10,267 bases of DNA, taken from the NCBI GenBank assembly GCA_030673735.1, contig DAOVIK010000033.1, forward strand, positions 1 through 10,267, given 5' to 3'. Every line of letters starts with the position of its first letter. Position 1 is the first letter of the stretch. The stretch comes from Anaerolineae bacterium. GTDB taxonomy: Bacteria; Chloroflexota; Anaerolineae; Anaerolineales; E44-bin32. The notes below the pieces were generated by a model. It had not been told where the DNA came from and did no database searches. It worked only from the letters and a program-made list of their open reading frames with translations. The position numbers were made by a program, and so were the translations under genes. Below, in pieces: positions 1-5,079 of this stretch.

Positions 1-122
1 AGCCTGCTCGAATCCCCAGCGGACAGATCGTCAATGGCACGAACTTGATGGCCCTCGCGCACCAAGCGGTTGGCGAGGGCTGATCCGAGAAATCCTGCAG
101 CGCCTGTTACAAGAAACTTCAT
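1..122 (-). CDS. NAD-dependent epimerase/dehydratase (extended SDR), N-terminal fragment
   Basis: The minus strand from the ATG at 120-122 encodes 40 complete residues and runs off the left edge. It begins MKFLVTGAAGFLGSALANRL, the first beta-strand and glycine-rich loop (TGxxGFLG, residues 6-13) of a Rossmann fold in the extended short-chain dehydrogenase family (UDP-sugar epimerases, dTDP-glucose dehydratase and relatives). The acidic pair D31-D32 at the end of the second strand fits the residue that binds the NAD ribose. Such enzymes act in the cytosol on nucleotide sugars or related substrates, but the substrate cannot be told from this part. There is no clear Shine-Dalgarno before the ATG. 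The gene is divergent from the putative protease at 244. The family call is strong; the exact reaction is unknown. Confidence 0.9.
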   Translation of the reverse strand, partial: MKFLVTGAAGFLGSALANRLVREGHQVRAIDDLSAGDSSR

Positions 123-183
123 GTTTTGTAATCGTGTATTGGATGGGATGCGCGCAAGGCTTGGCATCCCTGATAGCGCAGCG

Positions 184-192
184 ATTATAGCA
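184..192 (-). promoter_or_regulatory. Extended -10 promoter (TGCTATAAT) for the epimerase gene
   Basis: On the minus strand this reads TGCTATAAT, a perfect -10 hexamer with the TGn extension. No good -35 lies 16-18 bp upstream, as is usual for extended -10 promoters. Transcription from here would give a leader of roughly 55 nt before the ATG at 122. An identical TGCTATAAT precedes the penicillin-binding protein gene, which supports the call. Confidence 0.6.
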
Positions 193-209
193 CAGCCAGT
201 GGGGGGGGA

Positions 210-237
210 TTGACAGCCGTGCCTGGACTGATATCAT
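210..237 (+). promoter_or_regulatory. Sigma70-type promoter giving a leaderless mRNA for the 244 gene
   Basis: TTGACA (210-215), a perfect -35, is followed after 16 bp by TATCAT (232-237). Only 6 bp separate the -10 from the ATG at 244, so the predicted transcription start falls at or within a base or two of the start codon. No Shine-Dalgarno is present, consistent with leaderless translation. A run of eight G (201-208) lies just upstream of the -35. Confidence 0.7.
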
Positions 238-243
238 GCCCTC

Positions 244-1527
244 ATGTCTGAAAAGCAGCTGCTGGCCAAAGTGCGCGGTTGGTTCTGGAGAGTGTTTCTG
301 CTGTTGGTTCTGCTCGTCAACTTGAGCGGAGGAACCGCGGTTGCTGTGGCCGGAGGGCAACAGGCGCGCCGCTTCACGCGCCCGGTGGAGTTCGATTTCT
401 TCGGCTGGACGCTGGATGCATTTGCAGTCAAGCTTGGCCAGCTCAGTCTCGGAAGCGCGAGCTACCTCGACGATGCAGATGAGCCCGCGCTGGTGCTCGA
501 ATACATGCAGCTTCTGGGGCAGGCACAGTTTCTGGAAGGCCAGCTGGCAGAAGCATATGGTGATCCCTCGCTGGAGGATCTCACATCTGAGGCCGGTCAG
601 GTTGCAGTGCAAGTGGAGGAGGTTCGCTCACGCCTGGCGGATCTGCAGCCCGTGGTCGAAGCCATTCTGGCAGAGCAGGCTTCAGTCGTAATCTCTGAAT
701 TGGGCCTAGACCTGGGTGGTGCAGTGTTCCCGCCGGTGGCCTTTCACTTCTCACGCGTTCCCAGCGCATTAATCATCTCGCCGCGCGACGTGATTCGCCA
801 AGATATCAATATTCAGCTGGATACCGAGCTGACGCTTGAGCAGAAGATTGACCTGGAGATCCATGTCGAGGCGGCGCTGGACGTTTCGGCGCTGGTGGTT
901 CCCGTAGGGGGGATCGGCACATTTCCTACAATGATCCAGGAGACAACCGCTCTTACCTGGCTGGCGGATACCGTCGTGCACGAGTGGGTGCACAACTATC
1001 TCGCCTTCCAATCCCTGGGTTGGAATTACGGCACCAGCCCCGAAGCCAGAATCATGAACGAGACCACGGCTTCGATCGTAGGACGTGAAATCGGCCTGAT
1101 GATCATGAGGCGCTACTACCCCGAAAATGCTCCACCTCCGCCACCGACGAAGGTTGAGACGCCTTCGGCAGAGCCCCTCCCGCAGGGATTTGATTTCCGT
1201 GCCGAGATGCATGAGACGCGTGTGACTGCGGATGCTCTCCTGGCGGAAGACCGAATCGAAGAGGCCGAGGCGTATATGGAGCAGCGGCGCGAGGTGTTCT
1301 GGAATGAGGGATATCACATTCGCCGCCTAAATCAGGCCTACTTTGCGTTCTATGGCGCCTATGCCGACGAGCCCGGAGGGCCGGCCGGAGAGGATCCGGT
1401 GGGGGAGGCGGTGCGCGAACTGTGGGCTCGCCTTCAGTCTCCGGCCGAGTTCCTGCAGGAGATGGCCAAGCTTAGGGATTTTGCCGAACTCCAAGAGCTT
1501 CTAACACAGACACCGACTACCCCCTGA
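244..1527 (+). CDS. Membrane-anchored putative zinc metallopeptidase (HExxH...E)
   Basis: A 427-residue protein. Residues 14-37 form one hydrophobic segment after a short basic N-terminus, so it is probably a signal anchor or signal peptide with the rest outside the membrane. The zinc-peptidase signature HEWVH is at 246-250, followed 22 residues later by NETTASIVG with E273, the spacing of a gluzincin third ligand. A proline-rich stretch (297-301) separates this core from an alpha-helical C-terminal part with a LNQAYFAFYGAY segment (362-373). The order HExxH, NE..A..VG, then an LN-rich Tyr segment resembles the putative aminopeptidase family PF10023, but this is analogy from memory and not a confirmed match. 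The start ATG at 244 is fixed by the promoter just upstream. Its target is unknown. It is monocistronic as far as can be seen, since the next gene has its own promoter. Confidence 0.8.
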   Translation: MSEKQLLAKVRGWFWRVFLLLVLLVNLSGGTAVAVAGGQQARRFTRPVEFDFFGWTLDAFAVKLGQLSLGSASYLDDADEPALVLEYMQLLGQAQFLEGQLAEAYGDPSLEDLTSEAGQVAVQVEEVRSRLADLQPVVEAILAEQASVVISELGLDLGGAVFPPVAFHFSRVPSALIISPRDVIRQDINIQLDTELTLEQKIDLEIHVEAALDVSALVVPVGGIGTFPTMIQETTALTWLADTVVHEWVHNYLAFQSLGWNYGTSPEARIMNETTASIVGREIGLMIMRRYYPENAPPPPPTKVETPSAEPLPQGFDFRAEMHETRVTADALLAEDRIEEAEAYMEQRREVFWNEGYHIRRLNQAYFAFYGAYADEPGGPAGEDPVGEAVRELWARLQSPAEFLQEMAKLRDFAELQELLTQTPTTP

Positions 1528-1557
1528 TTCCCACCAGCCCCGCGCAGCACTAGCTCC

Positions 1558-1588
1558 TTGTAACCGCGTGCAAAACCTGCCGTATACT
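1558..1588 (+). promoter_or_regulatory. Promoter of the methylase-like/plsY unit, probably leaderless
   Basis: TTGTAA (1558-1563) and TATACT (1583-1588) are separated by 19 bp, a little long. The -10 ends 7 bp before the ATG at 1596, so the transcript should start at or next to the start codon. No Shine-Dalgarno is present. Confidence 0.5.
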
Positions 1589-1595
1589 GAATGTG

Positions 1596-3818
1596 ATGGA
1601 CGTCAGTTTTCCTCCCGGACGAACTCCGGAATGGCCCGGCCCATTGCAGCGCTTCCTGCCTCCGCTCGAGGAAGGAGTGGTAACGAACGCCTTAGCGGAG
1701 CTTGGGGCGGTCGGGGATCTGGTGTTCGATCCATTCGGTGCTTCCCCCAGATTGGTGCGTGAAGCCGCAGCCGCGGGCAGGCGTGTGCTTGTCGCCGCCA
1801 ACAATCCCGTGACGCGCTTCGTTTTGGAGCACACGCTATCCCCCTTCAAGCTGTCCGATCTGCAGTCTGCATTAGCGCACATCGCTTCCGCGGCGAAGGA
1901 CGGCAGCCGCATGGAGCCCTTCCTGCTCGATCTCTATCGCACAAACTGCAGTCGCTGCGGGGAGGTCTTGGCGGCAGACATGTTCATCTGGGAGAAAGAA
2001 GCGCACACCCCGGTGCTCAAGGTCTATGCCTGCGCGGAGTGCGGGAATGCGGTGCAGGAAGTGGTATCCCAAGCTGATCAGGATCTGGCCCTGTCGTTCG
2101 AAGGTCGCGGTCTGCACTACGCGCTGGCACTGCAGCGTGTGGTTCCCGCACAAGATCCTGACCGCCGCCACGCGGAAGCCGCTCTGGCCATCTATCCTGG
2201 TAGGGCGCTCTACGGCTTGACAACCTTGCTGAACAAGCTGGACCAGTTGTCTCTTCCGGATCCCCAGCGAAGCGCGGCACAGGCGCTCATGCTGTCGGCC
2301 TTCGATTCGAGCAATGCGCTGTGGGATCATCCGGAAGGCCGTGAGCGGCCTCTCCAGCTCAGTCCATCAACGCAATACAGGGAGATGAACGTCTGGCGCG
2401 CCATGGAGCGCGGCGTGGCAGAGTGGGTGGTGGCTGGCCCCGTGATCGAGTGTTCGTCCTGGGATCAAGGAGAGTTGCCGGAAGCGGGAACCGTGGTGCT
2501 CTTTGCTGGACCGGTGCGCGAGCTGGCGTCCCAGTTGCCTGCGGGCAGCGTACAGCAAGTGGTCACTGTCTTACCGCGTCCCAATCAGCCGTATTGGACC
2601 CTATCGGCATTGTGGGCGGCGTGGCTCTGGGGCCGAAAGGTTGCTGCACCGATCATGGCCGCCTTGCGCCGCCGTAAATACGGCTGGGCATGGCATGCCA
2701 CAGCGCTGCGCGCAGGGCTGAACCACGTGCGGCCGGTGATGGAAGGCGGCGGGCCCGTGATGGCCTTCATGCCGGAGGCCGAGCCGGGCTTCGTAGTCGC
2801 CTCGCTGGCGGGATTCGATAAGGCTGGGTTTGCCATCACGGGCCGTGCGCTGCGCCACGATACGAATCAGGCGATGTTTAAGTGGACGGCTGCCAGCATG
2901 GTGACCTTGCCGGTTGAGGAGCAGCTTGTGGCGCAGCGCATCAAGGCGGCCACAACAGAGCTACTGCGCCAGCGCGCCGAGCCGACGCCGTACGCGCCAC
3001 TTCACGCGGCGGTGGTGTCCGACCTGGCACAACGACGCCTGCTATCCGCCTCGTGGCAGAGAGTTGGATCCCCGCCGCTTTCCTTGGTTGGAACAGAGTT
3101 GGCAACAGTGTTGGAGGATGGCGAAGTCTTCATCCGTCTCGATCAACGGACGGAGGTGGAGACCGGAATTTTCTGGCTCAAGGAGCCGCGCGGAGTGCAA
3201 GCGCCGCTGGCGGATCGCGTGGAGGCGCTGGTGCTGGAGCGGCTCCGGCAGGGCGACCAGGTTTCGGAACTTGAGATCGAGAAGCATGTGGGGCTTGCAT
3301 TGCCCGGCTTGCTTACGCCTGACAGAAGCCTGATGATGGCTAGCTTGCAGTCGTATGCCGAAGCGCTTGAAGGACAGGATGAGTGGCGCCTGCGGGAAGA
3401 TGAAACAGAGGAATCAAGGAGCCAGGATTGTGCGCGGATCAAGGAACAACTGGTAGACCTTGGGAAGCGATTGGGTTACAGCGTGAGGGGAGATGATCCG
3501 ATCGAGTGGCGCGAGCCGAAGAAGAAGATCGCATACCGCTTTCACGTTCAGGAAACCGCAGCGATGCAGATGATTTTGGAGGGGGAGTCTGAACCCGCCA
3601 TCACGCTGGTCCTGCCCGGGGGGCGCGGCGCGCTGGTTGCGGAGAAGTCACGGCGCGATGCTCGCATTCGGTTGTGGATCGAGGCCGGCAACAGTATCGT
3701 GAAATTCCGCCACATCCGGCGGCTGGTGGATGATGCCAAGCTGCAGCGTGAGACCTTTGCCGAACGCCTGGCGCTGGACCCGGTGGAGCTGCAAGATCCG
3801 CAATTGCATCTGCTTTGA
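1596..3818 (+). CDS. Zn-ribbon DNA methylase-like protein with degenerate catalytic motif
   Basis: A 740-residue soluble protein (741 if the GTG at 1593 is the start; I prefer the ATG at 1596 because of the -10 box 7 bp upstream). Numbered from that ATG, residues 43-50 read VFDPFGAS, like AdoMet-binding motif I, followed by a beta-strand ending in NNPV (69-72), matching DLNPV in Zn-ribbon adenine methylases (COG1743/DUF1156 type). Two CxxC pairs (C118/C121 and C146/C149) form a Zn-ribbon in the place expected for that family. The catalytic (D/N)PPY motif is replaced by NQPY at 330-333, followed by WTLSALWAAWLWG, which aligns with the YSxLSDFxYVWL helix of true methylases. The last 200 or so residues hold LGKRLGYSV, a LVLPGGRGAL strand-turn and VKFRHIRRL, and look like a conserved C-terminal module without a visible nuclease motif. 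It probably binds AdoMet or nucleic acid and may be catalytically inactive. The plsY gene follows 38 bp downstream. Confidence 0.8.
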   Translation: MDVSFPPGRTPEWPGPLQRFLPPLEEGVVTNALAELGAVGDLVFDPFGASPRLVREAAAAGRRVLVAANNPVTRFVLEHTLSPFKLSDLQSALAHIASAAKDGSRMEPFLLDLYRTNCSRCGEVLAADMFIWEKEAHTPVLKVYACAECGNAVQEVVSQADQDLALSFEGRGLHYALALQRVVPAQDPDRRHAEAALAIYPGRALYGLTTLLNKLDQLSLPDPQRSAAQALMLSAFDSSNALWDHPEGRERPLQLSPSTQYREMNVWRAMERGVAEWVVAGPVIECSSWDQGELPEAGTVVLFAGPVRELASQLPAGSVQQVVTVLPRPNQPYWTLSALWAAWLWGRKVAAPIMAALRRRKYGWAWHATALRAGLNHVRPVMEGGGPVMAFMPEAEPGFVVASLAGFDKAGFAITGRALRHDTNQAMFKWTAASMVTLPVEEQLVAQRIKAATTELLRQRAEPTPYAPLHAAVVSDLAQRRLLSASWQRVGSPPLSLVGTELATVLEDGEVFIRLDQRTEVETGIFWLKEPRGVQAPLADRVEALVLERLRQGDQVSELEIEKHVGLALPGLLTPDRSLMMASLQSYAEALEGQDEWRLREDETEESRSQDCARIKEQLVDLGKRLGYSVRGDDPIEWREPKKKIAYRFHVQETAAMQMILEGESEPAITLVLPGGRGALVAEKSRRDARIRLWIEAGNSIVKFRHIRRLVDDAKLQRETFAERLALDPVELQDPQLHLL

Positions 3819-3844
3819 AGAAGACCTCTTCAGATTGACTCCAT

Positions 3845-3849
3845 GGAGG
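3845..3849 (+). promoter_or_regulatory. Shine-Dalgarno of plsY
   Basis: GGAGG lies 7 bp before the ATG at 3857. It fixes the plsY start and contrasts with the leaderless starts elsewhere in the window, as expected for an internal gene of an operon. Confidence 0.75.
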
Positions 3850-3856
3850 CTGGCCG

Positions 3857-4528
3857 ATGTCCGTTGTCTTGAACTTCATCGTATTGGGGATCATGGCCTA
3901 CTTGATCGGCTCAACTCCGTTTGCCATCATCGTGGGCCGATTGAAGGCCGGCGTTGATGTGCGCAGCGTAGGCTCAGGCCATGCGGGAGCGACGAACGTG
4001 ATGCGTGCCGCAGGCTGGGGCGCCGCAATTCTGGTATTGATCTTGGATTTGGGGAAGGGCTACTTGGTTATGTGGCTGGCGCTCAAGTTCGGGGTGACCC
4101 CATGGGTGTGGCCTGTGGTGGCTGTGCTGGGCGTGGCCGGGCATTGCTGGCCATTGTACGCCGGATTCAGCGGCGGGATGGGCATGGCGGTTGCAGGGGG
4201 TATGATGCTTGCGCTATGGCCCTTGGGGTTCCCGATCGGCCTCGGCTTGGTTCTGGCCTGCCAGCTTATCATTCGTCACTCCGCACGCGCGAATTTCGCC
4301 ACAGGCTTGTTTCTGGGCCCTGTGTGGTTGCTCTTCGCATGGCTCATGCTCCAGGTGAATCCTTCTGGCTACACACCGGCCGGGATTCTTGGCCCTGATT
4401 GGTCGAACGTATGGACAAGCCTGCCTCTGGTTGCAGCGGCAGCAGCGGGAGGCGTGGTGATTTCAATTCGGTCGCTGTCGGATTGGAATCGGGTGTACAA
4501 GGAGTTGTGGCTGGATCGCGATCGCTGA
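3857..4528 (+). CDS. plsY: Glycerol-3-phosphate acyltransferase PlsY-like membrane protein, divergent
   Basis: A 223-residue polytopic membrane protein of the PlsY family, which transfers an acyl group from acyl-phosphate to glycerol 3-phosphate to make lysophosphatidate, the first step of phospholipid synthesis. Family landmarks are YLIGSTPFA near the N-terminus (15-23), DVRSVGSGHAGATNVMRAAG (34-53), LDLGKG (63-68) and GHCWPLYAGFSGGMG (95-109), with about seven hydrophobic segments. It departs from the textbook family: GSGN is GSGH here, and the usual F(K/R)GGKG loop reads FSGGMG, so both basic residues are gone. The C-terminus (from about 200) carries a short basic/aromatic tail. It follows the methylase-like gene by 38 bp with a good Shine-Dalgarno and is probably co-transcribed. 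The family is clear; whether this copy has normal PlsY activity or a related lipid-acyl role is uncertain. Confidence 0.88.
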   Translation: MSVVLNFIVLGIMAYLIGSTPFAIIVGRLKAGVDVRSVGSGHAGATNVMRAAGWGAAILVLILDLGKGYLVMWLALKFGVTPWVWPVVAVLGVAGHCWPLYAGFSGGMGMAVAGGMMLALWPLGFPIGLGLVLACQLIIRHSARANFATGLFLGPVWLLFAWLMLQVNPSGYTPAGILGPDWSNVWTSLPLVAAAAAGGVVISIRSLSDWNRVYKELWLDRDR

Positions 4529-4589
4529 GTGCTCCTATGAAATAGTACGCAAGAGAAAGGGGCCTGTATTTCGCAGTCCCATCGCCTGT

Positions 4590-4690
4590 TATGTACCGTA
4601 GAGACGTAGCATCCCGCTAATAACATGCGGGACGAACGGTGCTACGTCTCTACGATACATTTGCAAAGCGTCTGGCGGATTCGTGAATCG
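4590..4690 (+). repeat. 101-bp dispersed hairpin repeat, copy 1
   Basis: This element matches 4931-5031 in the same orientation with 8 mismatches by hand alignment and no gaps. Its first 70 bases fold on themselves: arms ATGTACCGTAGAGACGTAGCA (4591-4611) and the complement near 4639-4659 pair with one mismatch. An inner TCCCGC/GCGGGA stem follows, with an 8-nt bulge on the 3' side. The remaining 30 bases are an unpaired tail ending in GAATCG. It resembles REP- or MITE-like elements; no encoded protein is seen. Confidence 0.85.
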
Positions 4691-4708
4691 TATCGATATG
4701 AAGGTCGT

Positions 4709-4733
4709 AGGGGCGTCCCGGCGGGACGCCCCT
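4709..4733 (+). repeat. Perfect GC-rich palindrome (11-bp arms, 3-nt loop)
   Basis: AGGGGCGTCCC (4709-4719) and GGGACGCCCCT (4723-4733) are perfect inverted repeats. The left edge reads CGTAGGGGCG (4706-4715), which recurs inverted at 4870-4879. It could form a strong hairpin in RNA from either strand, but there is no run of T after it, so a classic terminator is not supported. Confidence 0.8.
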
Positions 4734-4776
4734 GTTTGCGTATTGCCAGGCGCGTGAGTTTTATTGCCGCGTCAAG

Positions 4777-4813
4777 GGGATCCCTCGGCTCGCTTTGCTC
4801 GCTCGGGATGACA
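4777..4813 (-). repeat. Probable dispersed intergenic repeat (GATGACA/CCGAGCGAGC type)
   Basis: On the minus strand this reads TGTCATCCCGAGCGAGC... ending at GAGGGATCCC. I recognise the TGTCAT(T/C)CCGAGCG...CGAGG(A/G)ATC pattern as a sequence that recurs between genes in many environmental bacterial genomes. Within this window it occurs once, so its repeat status rests on memory. It is followed by a tandem pair of TGACACAAG (4809-4817 and 4818-4826). Confidence 0.45.
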
Positions 4814-4854
4814 CAAGTGACACAAGAGTAAAGCGCCTCGCAATATGCATCTTT

Positions 4855-4874
4855 GGGCGCAAGGCCTTGCGCCC
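4855..4874. repeat. Perfect 20-bp palindrome
   Basis: GGGCGCAAGG followed directly by CCTTGCGCCC is perfectly self-complementary. With its right flank it reads CGTAGGGGCG on the minus strand (4879-4870), the same edge as the palindrome at 4709, in opposite orientation. The open frames that cross it are repeat translation, not genes. Confidence 0.8.
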
Positions 4875-4930
4875 CTACGGAGGAGTTAGCATGAGAACGG
4901 ACATCGCCAGCTTGAAGGACTGCCGCGTGA

Positions 4931-5031
4931 TATGTACCGTAGAGACGTAGCATCCCACTAATAGCATGCGGGACGAACGGTGCTACGTCTCTACGATGCA
5001 TTTGTAAAGGGTCCGGCGGATTGGGGAATCG
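4931..5031 (+). repeat. 101-bp dispersed hairpin repeat, copy 2
   Basis: Second copy, offset 341 bp from copy 1, with 8 substitutions. The outer arms are intact apart from the same kind of near-loop variation, the inner stem has one broken pair (TCCCAC opposite GCGGGA), and the 8-nt bulge on the 3' side is unchanged. The tail also keeps an inverted GATT...AATC although its centre differs (CGTG in copy 1, GGGG here). No target-site duplication was found at either end. Confidence 0.85.
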
Positions 5032-5047
5032 ATCCGCAATGCGGATC
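5031..5047. repeat. Short perfect hairpin GATCCGC-AAT-GCGGATC
   Basis: Seven-bp perfect arms around a 3-nt loop, 33 bp beyond the stop of the penicillin-binding protein gene. It could help end that transcript, but the minus-strand sequence after it has no U tract, so the terminator call is weak. Confidence 0.45.
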
Positions 5048-5079
5048 AGCGAGCGAATTATAAGGATTGGCGGGTAGTG

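Larger units (their letters stand above)
4529..5079. other. Gene-free convergent gap filled with short repeats
   Basis: This 551-bp stretch lies between the convergent ends of plsY and the penicillin-binding protein gene. I see no convincing gene. It contains, in order, hairpin element copy 1, a GC-rich palindrome, a CCCTCG/GATGACA repeat-like stretch with a tandem 9-mer, a second palindrome, hairpin element copy 2 and a short hairpin. Open frames crossing it are built from the repeats and lack family signatures. No U-tract terminator is obvious, so the hairpins may serve to end transcription from both sides. Confidence 0.8.

Noticed and set aside
31..612. Minus-strand 193-codon frame
   Set aside because: It overlaps the epimerase start in another frame, the divergent promoters and the protease gene; no family signature.
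4709..4733. Intrinsic terminator for plsY
   Set aside because: The stem is strong but no T run follows it on either strand and it is about 180 bp beyond the plsY stop.
4642..5001. Minus-strand frame of 119 codons across the repeat-filled gap
   Set aside because: It is composed of translated repeats (both hairpin elements and palindromes), has no Shine-Dalgarno or family signature, and such frames recur wherever these repeats lie.
4590..5031. CRISPR-like array
   Set aside because: Only two copies, 341 bp apart, each about 100 bp and strongly self-complementary, with other repeats between them and no cas genes.
5057..5062. TATAAT on the minus strand beyond the penicillin-binding protein stop
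   Set aside because: No gene lies downstream of it on that strand within the gap and no -35 or TGn extension is present; likely chance.
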